Part shown: in pieces, positions 16,073 through 24,857 of the stretch | How positions within the stretch are numbered: position 1 is the stretch's first letter | How the letters are laid out: each line of letters starts with the position of its first letter | NCBI GenBank assembly: GCA_949948735.1 | Contig: CATLGV010000005.1 | Span: forward strand, 62,001 to 126,000 | Length of the DNA: 64,000 nucleotides | DNA from: an uncultured Lachnospiraceae bacterium | GTDB lineage: Bacteria; Bacillota; Clostridia; Lachnospirales; Lachnospiraceae | Direction of reading: 5' to 3' | Translations under genes and position numbers: made by a program | The notes under the pieces: generated by a model | Database searches by the model: none | Told to the model about the DNA's origin: nothing | Seen by the model: only the letters and a program-made list of their open reading frames with translations

Positions 16073-18124
16073 GTGGACGAGAATAGTAATGTTTACAAGA
16101 CAAATTCGGATAGTGCGGACAACGCACAGGGCGTCCGAACGGACAGTGCGGAGCAGTCCTCCGTATACGGGCAGCAGCAAAATATGCCCAGCTTTGCGGA
16201 GATTGTGCAGCAGAAACCGGAAAATTATCAGTCGCCAGGCGTAGAACCGCAGGCAAGTGCAAATCCGCAGGCTGTGTACGGTCAGCAGCAGAGTGCGGAA
16301 AGTCCGCAGGCTGTGTACGATCAGCAGCAGAGCGCAGGGAATGTGCAGGCGCCGTATGGTCAGCAGCAGAGCGCAGGGAATGCGCAGGCTGTGTATGGTC
16401 AGCAGCAGAGCGCGGGAAATGCGCAGGCGCCATATGGCCAGCAGCAGAGCGCAGGGAATCCGTACGGCCAGCAGCAGAGCGCGGGAAATGCGCAGGCGCC
16501 GTATGGTCAGCAGCAGAGCGCAGGGAATGCGCAGGCGCCATATGGCCAGCAGCAGGGAGCGGGGCCGTCTCCTTATATGCAGCAGCCGACTCCGGGGCTG
16601 CAGTATCAGCAGCCGAAGAAGGGGAAAGCGGGCATTGTGATCGCTGTTATTGCGGTGCTGGTAGTGCTTGTAGGCGGCATCGGCGCTTTTATGCTGCTGA
16701 AGGGAAGAAATTTCGGGACCAGGGATCCTCAGAAGCTGCTGGAGCAGGGACTTGCGATTCGAGTAAAGGAAAATGAGGCGTATACGGCTTCCCTGTCCGA
16801 TATGCTGGGCTCCGAGCTGATTCAGAAGCGTAAGGAGGAGGATCCGTATCATAGGAACGCAAGCCTTTCCTTTACGATTCCGGCAAGCTATGATCTTGAC
16901 AACATCAGCGTTGAACTGGACGTGGTTACGGATGAGAGCCAGGATATGGGAGCGTATGATCTGAGCGTAGGGACGTACGGCTTTAAGATTTCTGTCGGAA
17001 GCATGATAAACGCCAATAACACGCTGTACTTTACGTCGCCGTTTCTTCAGCAGGATACATATCATATAGATCTGGAGACCGCCGCGGAGGATTTTGAAGA
17101 TTCTGCGTGGGCGGAGCTGCTGGAAATAGAGCTTCCCGAAGGGTATCCGATGAATCTGATTGAGGATGCGGCGGACAGCGAAAGCATGGAGGAGGAGCTC
17201 AAGGCGCTGGCGGAGAAGCACAGCGCGATTCTCAAGGAAAGCAGGAAAATAGAGCTGCTTGAGGAGCCGAAGGAATTTGAGCTTCACGGGAAGAAGGAGA
17301 AGTGCAGCGGCGTATCCATAACAATCGGTAAGGATGCGATGAACGAATTTATAGAAGGCTTTAAGGCGGATTTCATGGACAGCAATTATTACAAGACGCT
17401 CCTGGACAGTGTTGCCAGCCAGCAGGCCTTTGATGAAATGGATTTTGAGGAGTATCAGCGGCAGGTAGATGAAGCCATGGAGACGCTGTTTGCCATCCGG
17501 CTTGAGCAGGATTTCGTGCTGAATGTGTACATGGATTCGAAGGGGCGCATCATCAATCAGTCGACACCGGAGGATATCCGGGTGAGCGGATCGGGAATAG
17601 AGCTGTTCTCCATCGACATCAATTATCTCGGGGAAGAGCGCGCGATGGATGTGATTGACGCTTTCTGCTATTTTGAGTCTGCGGACGAGGCATGGTATTT
17701 CGGGATTGACAGGAACGCGGAGGTATCGGAGGAGGTCTATAAGGAGAGCTGGACATGTTCGCTTGGCGAGGTAGACGGCTTTGAGCTGAGTCTTGCTTAT
17801 GAGAATGAGTGGAATCACGCCGAGAGAAGCTTTGACATGGAGATCACGCTGCTTGCAACAGATGAGTACGGCTACGCGGATGATTTTACCGTGACGGCAG
17901 ACGGCGTGTATACGGGCGTCGTAAAAGGGGAGACCTACACGCTGGAAATCGACAATGCCGCGCTTAGCTATAACGGAGATACAATGATTATGATGAGCGG
18001 AAAGATTGTGGGTGAGTTTACCAGCGAGGCGATAGAGGTGCCGGAGGATTCCATCAACCTTTTGAAGATGACGGAAGAGGACATCGAGGATATGCTGTTT
18101 GGTTCGATGTCAATGTATTATTGA
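16073..18124 (+). CDS. Membrane protein with PYGQQQ repeats and large extracytoplasmic domain
   Basis: About 683 residues from a GTG start 7 bp after AAGGAG. Residues 1-180 are low-complexity Gln/Ala/Pro-rich, with eight copies of a 13-residue unit of the type AQAPYGQQQSAGN, one copy shortened to ten. One membrane helix (residues 184-209, IVIAVIAVLVVLVGGIGAF) is followed by an acidic domain of about 470 residues, presumed outside the cell. It has no family I recognise. It lies 4 bp after the ABC ATPase and 4 bp before the permease gene, so it is probably an accessory part of the exporter. The repeat number may vary between strains. Confidence 0.75.
   Translation: MDENSNVYKTNSDSADNAQGVRTDSAEQSSVYGQQQNMPSFAEIVQQKPENYQSPGVEPQASANPQAVYGQQQSAESPQAVYDQQQSAGNVQAPYGQQQSAGNAQAVYGQQQSAGNAQAPYGQQQSAGNPYGQQQSAGNAQAPYGQQQSAGNAQAPYGQQQGAGPSPYMQQPTPGLQYQQPKKGKAGIVIAVIAVLVVLVGGIGAFMLLKGRNFGTRDPQKLLEQGLAIRVKENEAYTASLSDMLGSELIQKRKEEDPYHRNASLSFTIPASYDLDNISVELDVVTDESQDMGAYDLSVGTYGFKISVGSMINANNTLYFTSPFLQQDTYHIDLETAAEDFEDSAWAELLEIELPEGYPMNLIEDAADSESMEEELKALAEKHSAILKESRKIELLEEPKEFELHGKKEKCSGVSITIGKDAMNEFIEGFKADFMDSNYYKTLLDSVASQQAFDEMDFEEYQRQVDEAMETLFAIRLEQDFVLNVYMDSKGRIINQSTPEDIRVSGSGIELFSIDINYLGEERAMDVIDAFCYFESADEAWYFGIDRNAEVSEEVYKESWTCSLGEVDGFELSLAYENEWNHAERSFDMEITLLATDEYGYADDFTVTADGVYTGVVKGETYTLEIDNAALSYNGDTMIMMSGKIVGEFTSEAIEVPEDSINLLKMTEEDIEDMLFGSMSMYY
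16265..16562 (+). repeat. 39-bp coding tandem repeat (PYGQQQSAGN units)
   Basis: Eight imperfect units of 39 bp, one of 30 bp, encode the Gln-rich head of the membrane protein. The units keep the reading frame and differ mainly at third positions, with the last units nearly identical, as expected for recent slippage or unequal exchange. Confidence 0.9.
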
Positions 18125-18128
18125 GCAT

Positions 18129-20204
18129 ATGGATAAGAACGGAATAAGAAGCTGGTTGGGAATCGAATTTAAGCGGGCGGCTGTCATGCTGCCCCTTATT
18201 TTGAAAAGGGCAGTCATACTGACGATGATAGGCATCATGGCAGTTGGTATGACTGCTTTTTGTGTCGGAAAGCGCCGGCAGCCGGACGCTTTACCAATGC
18301 GAATCGGCTATGTGGCCGAGGAGAACATGCTGACGGCGCTGGCAGTTTCCTATGTGGAGCAGATGGAATCGCTAAAGTCGCTCTGCACGCTGGAGAAGGT
18401 GACGCAGGAGGAGGGGAAGGCGCTTCTGGCGGAGGGAAGCCTTGCGGCTCTTGTCGTGCTTCCGGAGAATATCGTTGATGAGATTTTGCGCGGGAGTAAT
18501 GCGCCGGCCATATTGTATCTGCCGGACGGTGCGGGAACGAGCGTAACCGCAAGCAGGGTATTCGAAGAATTTGCCAATGCCGCGGTGGGAATGCTGCAGA
18601 CGGCGCAGGCGGAGATTTATGCCGCGCAGGAGCTGTGTACACGGCTTTACGCGGCCGCGCAGCAGGAGGATGCCGGACGGCTGCAGGAGATGTATGACGA
18701 TATCAATCGCTTTAATCTGAGAATGTTTGCGAACCGGGAGGGCCTGTTTGACCGGGTAAAGCTGTCCTTAACGGAGAATAACAGCTATGCCGTTTATTAT
18801 GCGGGCGCGGCGCTGGCACTCTATATGCTCGCTTCGGCGGTGATTATCGGGCCGCTTTGCAGGTGCAGCAGGCTTTGGCAGCGGATGGCCCAAAGGGCGC
18901 TTGGCGTATCCTGTTTCCGGCAGCTTTGGTGCCGTATTCTGGTGATTCTGCCGTTTTTGGCCCTGACTGCGGCGCTGCCGTTTTTGACGCTGCTTTATCC
19001 GCCGCTTGCGGCACGGCTTTCGGTGGCGTTCTGCGTGGAATATACAGCCGCGGCGCTGGTGATGCTGCTCTTTACGGCATGCTATCTGCTGCTTGCTTAT
19101 CAGCTTGTGCGGGAGGCGCACCGGGTGATTTTGGTATTGGGGATTTCGGCGCTGTTCCAGGCGTATATGGCCGGCTGTCTGATTCCCGCGGCGCTGCTTC
19201 CGCGGGGGATTGCCGTTCTTGGAGAATGGCTTCCGGCCGCGTATCTGCGCAGGCTTTTTACAATGCTCTTTACGGGCAATATGCAGGGTATGTGGCGCGC
19301 CGTGGGCGGACTTACGGCATGGAGTGTCCTGTGCTTTGCATTGGCATGGGGGGCGATGCACCTTGCAGGGCGCGGGGAGGCCGCTGCGGAGAATGATAAA
19401 ACGACGCGCGTGTCATTTTCCAATCCGTTTGCCAATACGCTTGCGTGGCTTCTGTTCAAACGGCTGCTGCATCAGAAAAGCATGTGGGTCTGTCTTGCAG
19501 CCGTCGTGATATTGTCCGCAGCGGTAACGGGAATCGAGCGAAGGACTGATACAGTGATTGAGGCGGCGGTATATGATATGGCAGGGGACTATACGGAGGC
19601 GCTTGCCGCCTACGACGGACTGGTGCGCTTTGTCGTTTGCGACAGCGAAGAGGCCGTCCGCCGCATGGTGCTGCGCGGCGAAGTGGAATGCGGATATATC
19701 CTGCCGGAGGGGCTTACGGAGAAGCTGACGGGCAAAGAAGCCGACCGTGCAGTCACAGTGTACGAGGACGGGGACGCGGTCGTATCGCGCCTGGTGGACG
19801 AGGTGCTTTTCAATATCCTGTTTCAGCCTTCCTCTTTGCAATGGTTTGAGGATTATATGCTGCAGCGCGAAGAGCTGCCCATACGCTCCTTCATACAGGA
19901 CGGCAGCGTCAGGGAGGCGGTTGAGGGGCAGCTGGCGGCGGGTACAACCTTTGACTTTCGGATAGAACGGCTGGGGACGGCAATGCAGCCGACGGCGGAT
20001 CAGCAAACGCCTTTTCCCAAACCGCTGGCAGTGGCAGTCAGCGCAGTCCTGTGCGGGCTTCAGGGGGCAGTGCAGGCGATTGGAGACCTTCGCAGAAACC
20101 GTTTCTATAAGAGAAACCGTATCGCGGTGCTTCTGCTGATGGCAGCGGAGCCGATGCTGCTGGGCGCTGCTACGGGAATGATATTATTGGGGCTTCCGTT
20201 GTAG
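18129..20204 (+). CDS. ABC-2 type permease with two fused half-transporter repeats
   Basis: About 691 residues that look like two ABC-2 permease units in tandem. Unit one has a first helix near residue 25 (AVILTMIGIMAVGMTAF), an extracytoplasmic segment of about 170 residues, then five or six helices between 220 and 425. Unit two starts near 455 (MWVCLAAVVILSAAVTG), again has an extracytoplasmic segment (AAVYDMAGDYTEAL), but keeps only about two helices at the C-terminus, so it is shortened. ATG 18129 lies 4 bp after the upstream gene and lacks a strong ribosome site, suggesting coupling. Likely partner of the ATPase at 15376-16068; cargo unknown. Confidence 0.75.
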   Translation: MDKNGIRSWLGIEFKRAAVMLPLILKRAVILTMIGIMAVGMTAFCVGKRRQPDALPMRIGYVAEENMLTALAVSYVEQMESLKSLCTLEKVTQEEGKALLAEGSLAALVVLPENIVDEILRGSNAPAILYLPDGAGTSVTASRVFEEFANAAVGMLQTAQAEIYAAQELCTRLYAAAQQEDAGRLQEMYDDINRFNLRMFANREGLFDRVKLSLTENNSYAVYYAGAALALYMLASAVIIGPLCRCSRLWQRMAQRALGVSCFRQLWCRILVILPFLALTAALPFLTLLYPPLAARLSVAFCVEYTAAALVMLLFTACYLLLAYQLVREAHRVILVLGISALFQAYMAGCLIPAALLPRGIAVLGEWLPAAYLRRLFTMLFTGNMQGMWRAVGGLTAWSVLCFALAWGAMHLAGRGEAAAENDKTTRVSFSNPFANTLAWLLFKRLLHQKSMWVCLAAVVILSAAVTGIERRTDTVIEAAVYDMAGDYTEALAAYDGLVRFVVCDSEEAVRRMVLRGEVECGYILPEGLTEKLTGKEADRAVTVYEDGDAVVSRLVDEVLFNILFQPSSLQWFEDYMLQREELPIRSFIQDGSVREAVEGQLAAGTTFDFRIERLGTAMQPTADQQTPFPKPLAVAVSAVLCGLQGAVQAIGDLRRNRFYKRNRIAVLLLMAAEPMLLGAATGMILLGLPL

Positions 20205-20238
20205 GTATCCGTAATATTCAGAAAACATATAAAACCTA

Positions 20239-20267
20239 TTGACATAATGGGAATTAAATGCTATATA
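20239..20267 (+). promoter_or_regulatory. Promoter of the Rrf2/isc operon
   Basis: TTGACA and TATATA are 17 bp apart, 28 bp before the Rrf2 start. The spacer carries TAATGGGAATTA, similar to TATAGGAATTG near the metY promoter, a possible shared Rrf2 operator. Confidence 0.7.
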
Positions 20268-20294
20268 TGATATATTAAAAAGAGGAGGCAGGCT

Positions 20295-20732
20295 ATGACC
20301 ATATCGACAAAGGGCCGTTATGCGCTGCGGATTATGATGGATCTTGCGGGGCATTTGGGGGAAGTCAGCAGATTGAAGGATATTGCGCTGCGGCAGGCGA
20401 TATCGGAGAAATATATGGAGCAGATTATTGCGGTTCTCAATAAGGCGGGATATGTCCGCAGCACGCGCGGCGCACAGGGCGGATACCAGCTTTCGCGTAT
20501 GCCGCAGGAGTATACGGTGGGGATGATTCTGCGGCTTACGGAGGGGTCGCTTGCGCCGGTGGAATGCCTGGCAGAGCATGCGCTTCCCTGCCAGAGAACC
20601 GACAGGTGTGCAACGGTAGAAATCTATAAACGAATCTATGCGGCAGTCAACGACGTTATAGACCATACAACGCTGCAGGACCTGCTCGATATCGAGCGCG
20701 AAAAAGGGGCCGGCATGCCGGCGCAGACATAA
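20295..20732 (+). CDS. Rrf2-family transcriptional regulator (IscR/CymR-like)
   Basis: A 145-residue Rrf2 protein: MTISTKGRYALRIMMDLA at the N-terminus, recognition region around SEKYMEQIIAVLNKAGYV, and wing RGAQGGYQLSR. Three cysteines in the C-X7-C-X5-C arrangement (CLAEHALPC then QRTDRC) near residues 94-108 match the cluster-binding loop of IscR-like members, although spacing differs slightly. IscR senses Fe-S status and CymR senses cysteine supply. Its place before iscS and iscU supports Fe-S control, while the metY-cysK genes downstream would fit CymR. Which signal applies is not decided by sequence. Confidence 0.88.
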   Translation: MTISTKGRYALRIMMDLAGHLGEVSRLKDIALRQAISEKYMEQIIAVLNKAGYVRSTRGAQGGYQLSRMPQEYTVGMILRLTEGSLAPVECLAEHALPCQRTDRCATVEIYKRIYAAVNDVIDHTTLQDLLDIEREKGAGMPAQT

Positions 20733-20751
20733 AAGGAGGGAGTCCAATAAA

Positions 20752-21945
20752 ATGATATATTTAGATAATGCCGCTACAACGCGCGTGTCGGAGGAGGTTT
20801 TTGAGGCGATAAAGCCCTTTTTTTGTGAGCAGTACGCGAATCCGTCCGCGATATACAGCGCAGCAGGCAGATGCATGGCTGCCGTGGAGGCGGCAAGACG
20901 TCAGGCGGCTGCCCTCGTCGGCGCGCAAAGCAATGAGATTTACTTTACATCGGGCGGCAGTGAGGCGGATAACTGGGCGATTCGGGCCGCCGCGGAGGCG
21001 AATCAGGGCAAAGGCAGGCATATCATTACTTCCGCGATAGAGCACCACGCTGTACTGCATACCTGTAAGGCGTTGGAGAAGCAGGGGTACGAGGTAACTT
21101 ATGCGGGGGTGGATGAGAACGGCGTGCTGCGTCTGGAGGAGCTGGAGCGTGCCATCCGCCCGGATACGATCTTGATTACGGTGATGGCGGCCAATAATGA
21201 GATCGGGACCATACAGCCCCTTGCAGAGATCGGTGCGCTTGCAAAAAAGCACGGGATACTGTTTCACACGGATGCGGTGCAGGCATATGGGCATATCCCG
21301 CTGGATGTGGATGCGATGCAAATCGATATGCTGAGCGCCAGCGGGCATAAGCTTCATGCGCCCAAGGGGACCGGCCTGCTCTATATCAGAAGGGGTGTGA
21401 AAATCGGTTCGTTTATATACGGTGGCGCACAGGAGCGGTCGCGCAGGGCGGGGACACTCAATACGGCGGGAATCGTCGGTATGGGGGAAGCGGCGCGGCT
21501 TGCACGGGAGCGGATGGAGGAAAACGCCCGCAGGGAGCGGGAGCTGCGGGATTATCTGATCAGCCGTGTGCTGCATGAAATTCCATACAGCCGTTTGAAC
21601 GGGGACGCTGACAGGCGGCTGCCCGGAAACGCCAATTTCAGCTTTCGGTTTGTTGAGGGCGAATCCGTTCTGATACTGCTTGACCAGCAGGGAATATGCG
21701 CTTCCTCCGGATCTGCCTGCACCTCAGGCGCGCTGGACCCCTCGCATGTGCTTCTGGCGATCGGTCTGACGCATGAAGCCGCGCACGGCTCGCTGCGGCT
21801 GACGCTGTCTGCGGAGAATACGCGGGAGGAGCTGGATTATACGGTAGATCGGCTGAAGGAAATTATCAAACGGCTCCGCGACATGTCGCCCTTATATGAG
21901 GATTTCAGGAAACACAACAGAACGGAGGCGGAATATGTACAGTGA
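20752..21945 (+). CDS. iscS: Cysteine desulfurase
   Basis: A 397-residue class V PLP enzyme that takes sulfur from cysteine for Fe-S cluster assembly. PLP region: HTDAVQAYGHIPLD, and the Schiff-base Lys in SASGHKLHAPKG near 203. The active-site Cys lies in the loop SSGSACTSGALDPSH near 327, in the short-loop IscS/NifS form. The N-terminus MIYLDNAATTRVSEEV is canonical. It overlaps iscU by 11 bp, a pairing that fixes its role as the sulfur donor for that scaffold. Confidence 0.95.
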   Translation: MIYLDNAATTRVSEEVFEAIKPFFCEQYANPSAIYSAAGRCMAAVEAARRQAAALVGAQSNEIYFTSGGSEADNWAIRAAAEANQGKGRHIITSAIEHHAVLHTCKALEKQGYEVTYAGVDENGVLRLEELERAIRPDTILITVMAANNEIGTIQPLAEIGALAKKHGILFHTDAVQAYGHIPLDVDAMQIDMLSASGHKLHAPKGTGLLYIRRGVKIGSFIYGGAQERSRRAGTLNTAGIVGMGEAARLARERMEENARRERELRDYLISRVLHEIPYSRLNGDADRRLPGNANFSFRFVEGESVLILLDQQGICASSGSACTSGALDPSHVLLAIGLTHEAAHGSLRLTLSAENTREELDYTVDRLKEIIKRLRDMSPLYEDFRKHNRTEAEYVQ

Positions 21946-22363
21946 AAAGGTGATGGATCATTTCAGTAATCCGCGCAATGTGGGAGAGCTTGAGAATGCA
22001 AGCGGCGTGGGAACGGTGGGAAATGCAAAATGCGGCGATATTATGCGCATATATCTGGATATTGACGAGCGCGGGATGATCCGGGAGGCCAGATTTAAGA
22101 CCTTCGGATGCGGCGCCGCGGTTGCGACAAGCAGCATGGCGACGGAGCTTGTAAAGGGAAGGACAGTGCAGGAGGCGCTTGCGGTGACCAACAAGGCCGT
22201 TATGGAGGCGCTGGACGGGCTGCCGCCGGCAAAGGTGCATTGCTCGCTGCTCGCGGAAGAGGCGATTCATGCAGCCTTGTGGGATTACGCGCAGAAGAAC
22301 GGGCTCGTTATTGAAGGCCTTGAAAAGCCGGTTGACGACATTGAGGAGAAGCAGGAGGAATAA
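21935..22363 (+). CDS. iscU: Iron-sulfur cluster scaffold protein
   Basis: A 142-residue NifU_N/IscU scaffold. The three ligand cysteines are present: GNAKCGD near 35, FGCGAA near 61, and KVHCSLL near 103, with the Asp after the first Cys. ATG 21935 follows GGAGG and lies inside the end of iscS. The acidic tail after residue 130 is unremarkable. It builds transient Fe-S clusters with sulfur from IscS. The Rrf2 regulator upstream probably controls both. Confidence 0.94.
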   Translation: MYSEKVMDHFSNPRNVGELENASGVGTVGNAKCGDIMRIYLDIDERGMIREARFKTFGCGAAVATSSMATELVKGRTVQEALAVTNKAVMEALDGLPPAKVHCSLLAEEAIHAALWDYAQKNGLVIEGLEKPVDDIEEKQEE

Positions 22364-22379
22364 AATGGTAATAGGGGTA

Positions 22380-22408
22380 TTGACATGCTATCCGGATGGT
22401 GCTATGAT
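22380..22408 (+). promoter_or_regulatory. Promoter of metY-cysK, with possible Rrf2 site
   Basis: TTGACA and TATGAT are 17 bp apart. About 20 bp downstream lies TATATAGGAATTGTATAA, an AT-rich near-dyad resembling the GGAATT element in the Rrf2 promoter. Confidence 0.75.
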
Positions 22409-22471
22409 ACAAAACATAGTAATTATATAGGAATTGTATAATAACCGGTATGAGAGGGGACGAAGAGGAAG

Positions 22472-23785
22472 ATGAGCAAAAAAAAGTACGCAGACAGAGA
22501 GTTGCAGTTTGAAACATTACAGCTTCATGTGGGGCAGGAGCGGCCGGATCCGGTTACGGATGCGCGGGCGGTGCCGATTTATCAGACGTCGTCCTTTGTA
22601 TTTCGGGATTCCGCACAGGCGGCGGCGCGCTTTAGCCTTCAGGACGCCGGAAATATTTACGGGCGGCTGACGAATCCGACGGAGGATATTTTTGAACAGC
22701 GGATTGCGAGGCTTGAGGGCGGCGTTGCGGCGCTGGCGGTGGCGTCGGGTGCGGCGGCGGTAACGTATACGATTCAGAATCTGGCGCAGAACGGCGGGCA
22801 TATCGTTGCGGCAAAGAATATATACGGCGGCACCTATAATCTTTTGGCGCATACGCTGGCGGACTACGGTGTGGCCGCGACCTTTGTGGATCCGCTGGAT
22901 ATGGGCAGCTTCGAAAGGGCCATACAGGAGAACACCAAGGCAATTTACATAGAGACGCTGGGCAACCCGAACTCCGAGGTATCCGATATTGAAGCAATTG
23001 CGGCGCTTGCGCATGCGCACGGGCTTCCGCTGGTGGTGGATAACACCTTTGCGACGCCGTATCTGGTAAGGCCGATTGCGTATGGGGCGGACATTGTCGT
23101 GCATTCCGCGACAAAGTTTATCGGCGGGCACGGTACGACCATCGGCGGCGTTATTGTGGACGCCGGGAAATTTGACTGGAGGGCCGGCGGCAGATTCCCG
23201 CAGCTTACGGAGCCGAATCCGAGCTATCACGGTATCAGCTTTGTGGACGCGGCAGGCCCTGCGGCCTTTGTGACGAGAATACGGGCGATTTTGCTGCGGG
23301 ATATGGGCGCGACGCTGTCTCCCTTCCATGCGTTTATATTTTTACAGGGATTGGAGACACTTTCCTTAAGAGTGGAGCGCCATGTGGAGAACGCGCTGAA
23401 GGTAGTGGAGTACCTGTCGAAGCATCCGATGGTAGAGAAGGTGAACCATCCGGCGGTAACCGGAGATGCCCGCCAGCAGCAGCTTTACAGGAAATATTTC
23501 CCTGACGGCGGCGGATCGATCTTTACCTTTGAGATTAAGGGCGGGGAGCAGAGAGCGAAGGCTTTTATTGACAATCTGGAGCTGTTTTCCCTGCTTGCCA
23601 ATGTGGCGGATGTAAAATCTCTCGTCATTCACCCGTACTCAACGACGCATGCGGAGCTGAACGACGCGGAGAAGGCGGAGCAGGGAATCAGGCCCAATAC
23701 AATCCGCCTCTCTATCGGGACAGAGCATATTGACGATATTATTGAGGATTTGGACGAGGCGTTTCGAGCGGTTGAAAAGGACTAA
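22472..23785 (+). CDS. metY: O-acetylhomoserine sulfhydrylase
   Basis: A 437-residue Cys/Met metabolism PLP enzyme of the MetY type, which makes homocysteine from O-acetylhomoserine and sulfide. It begins FETLQLHVGQERPD and has IYGRLTNPTEDIFEQR near 60; the PLP Lys is in VVHSATKFIGGHGTTIGG near 210. A gap-free length above 420 residues and the large insert after the Lys (FPQLTEPNPSYHG) favour MetY over cystathionine enzymes. It has its own promoter and is followed by cysK after the leader repeat. Confidence 0.94.
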   Translation: MSKKKYADRELQFETLQLHVGQERPDPVTDARAVPIYQTSSFVFRDSAQAAARFSLQDAGNIYGRLTNPTEDIFEQRIARLEGGVAALAVASGAAAVTYTIQNLAQNGGHIVAAKNIYGGTYNLLAHTLADYGVAATFVDPLDMGSFERAIQENTKAIYIETLGNPNSEVSDIEAIAALAHAHGLPLVVDNTFATPYLVRPIAYGADIVVHSATKFIGGHGTTIGGVIVDAGKFDWRAGGRFPQLTEPNPSYHGISFVDAAGPAAFVTRIRAILLRDMGATLSPFHAFIFLQGLETLSLRVERHVENALKVVEYLSKHPMVEKVNHPAVTGDARQQQLYRKYFPDGGGSIFTFEIKGGEQRAKAFIDNLELFSLLANVADVKSLVIHPYSTTHAELNDAEKAEQGIRPNTIRLSIGTEHIDDIIEDLDEAFRAVEKD

Positions 23786-23846
23786 GCTCGTTAATGCGCA
23801 TAGTCTCAGCAAAGCTGAGTCAATAAAGCAGCGCAGAAAAGGAGAA
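23786..23846 (+). repeat. Interspersed leader repeat, copy 1 (before cysK)
   Basis: From CTCGTTAATGCGCATAGTC to GGAGAAAAAA this block matches, in opposite orientation, the leader of the GNAT gene at 48314. It contains a CTCAG-CAAAG-CTGAG hairpin and supplies the Shine-Dalgarno of cysK. Confidence 0.8.
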
Positions 23847-23849
23847 AAA

Positions 23850-24782
23850 ATGTCAAATATTTACAGGGGCTTTACGGAAATTATCGGGAAGACGCCGCTG
23901 GTGGAGGCGGTCAATATGGAGCGTGCGCATGCGTTAAAGGCCAAGGTGCTGGTGAAGCTGGAGTACCGCAATCCGGCCGGAAGCGTGAAGGACAGAGCGG
24001 CGCTTTATATGATAAGGGACGCCGAACAGCGGGGGCTTTTGAAGGAAGGCTCGGTGATTATTGAACCGACGAGCGGCAACACCGGCATCGGGCTTGCCGC
24101 CATCGCGGCGGCAAAGGGTTACAGGGTGATTCTTACTATGCCGGAGACGATGAGCGTCGAGCGCAGAAATATCCTGAAGGCATACGGGGCGGAAATTGTT
24201 CTCACAGAGGGCAAAAAGGGAATGACGGGCGCGATTGAAAGAGCGCAGGAGCTTGCAAAGGAGACGGAAGGCGCATTTATTCCGGGGCAGTTCGACAATC
24301 CCGCGAACGCGCAGGCCCACTATGAGACGACAGGTCCTGAGCTGTGGGCGGATACGGACGGCCGGCTGGATTACTTCGTGGCAGGCGTGGGCAGCGGCGG
24401 CACGATTACCGGCGTCGGAAGGTACCTGAAGGAAAAGAATCCGGATATAAAGCTGGCTGCGGTGGAGCCGGCAGATTCGCCCGTATTGTCCGAGAAAAGG
24501 GCAGGGGCGCACAAAATCCAGGGGATCGGGGCAGGCTTTGTACCCAGGGTGCTCGATACGGGGATTTATGATGAGATTATTACGGTGGAGAACGGCGACG
24601 CGTTTGCCACGTCGAAGGAGCTGACCCGCAGGGAGGGAATCCTTACCGGTATTTCGTCGGGGGCGGCGCTTTGGGCGGCGCTGCAAATCGCAAAGCGCCC
24701 CGAAAATGAGGGAAAGACGATTGCCGTGCTGCTTCCCGACAGCGGCGACCGGTATTACTCCACGCCGCTGTTTACGGAGTGA
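23850..24782 (+). CDS. cysK: Cysteine synthase (O-acetylserine sulfhydrylase)
   Basis: A 310-residue fold-type II PLP enzyme that makes cysteine from O-acetylserine and sulfide. The PLP Lys is in NPAGSVKDRAA near residue 45, the phosphate/substrate loop TSGNTGIG near 74, and GVGSGGTITG near 178. The start at 23850 is set by GGAG in the upstream repeat. It lies 64 bp after metY, and the two probably share a transcript, giving one unit for sulfide assimilation. A terminator follows 48 bp after the stop. Confidence 0.96.
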   Translation: MSNIYRGFTEIIGKTPLVEAVNMERAHALKAKVLVKLEYRNPAGSVKDRAALYMIRDAEQRGLLKEGSVIIEPTSGNTGIGLAAIAAAKGYRVILTMPETMSVERRNILKAYGAEIVLTEGKKGMTGAIERAQELAKETEGAFIPGQFDNPANAQAHYETTGPELWADTDGRLDYFVAGVGSGGTITGVGRYLKEKNPDIKLAAVEPADSPVLSEKRAGAHKIQGIGAGFVPRVLDTGIYDEIITVENGDAFATSKELTRREGILTGISSGAALWAALQIAKRPENEGKTIAVLLPDSGDRYYSTPLFTE

Positions 24783-24830
24783 TACGGGCGGCAGCGTAAA
24801 GCATTGCGACAAAAAGCGAAGCCTTTTGCA

Positions 24831-24857
24831 ACCGGGTGCGCAGGCACCCGGTTTTTT
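24831..24857 (+). terminator. Intrinsic terminator after cysK
   Basis: ACCGGGTGC and GCACCCGGT form a 9-bp stem followed by TTTTT. Very similar stems end the chemoreceptor gene and fbp. Confidence 0.9.

Noticed and set aside
16265-16562. Regular repeats considered as a CRISPR array
   Set aside because: The units are directly adjacent, in frame and coding, with no unique spacers.
15989-17818. 609-codon open frame on the minus strand
   Set aside because: It lies opposite the ABC ATPase and repeat-protein genes, has low-complexity Leu/Arg/Ile composition and no ribosome site. It is a shadow of the repeat-rich coding strand.
22409-22471. T-box or SAM riboswitch before metY
   Set aside because: The leader between promoter and start is only about 55 nt, too short, and no conserved T-box or SAM core is visible.
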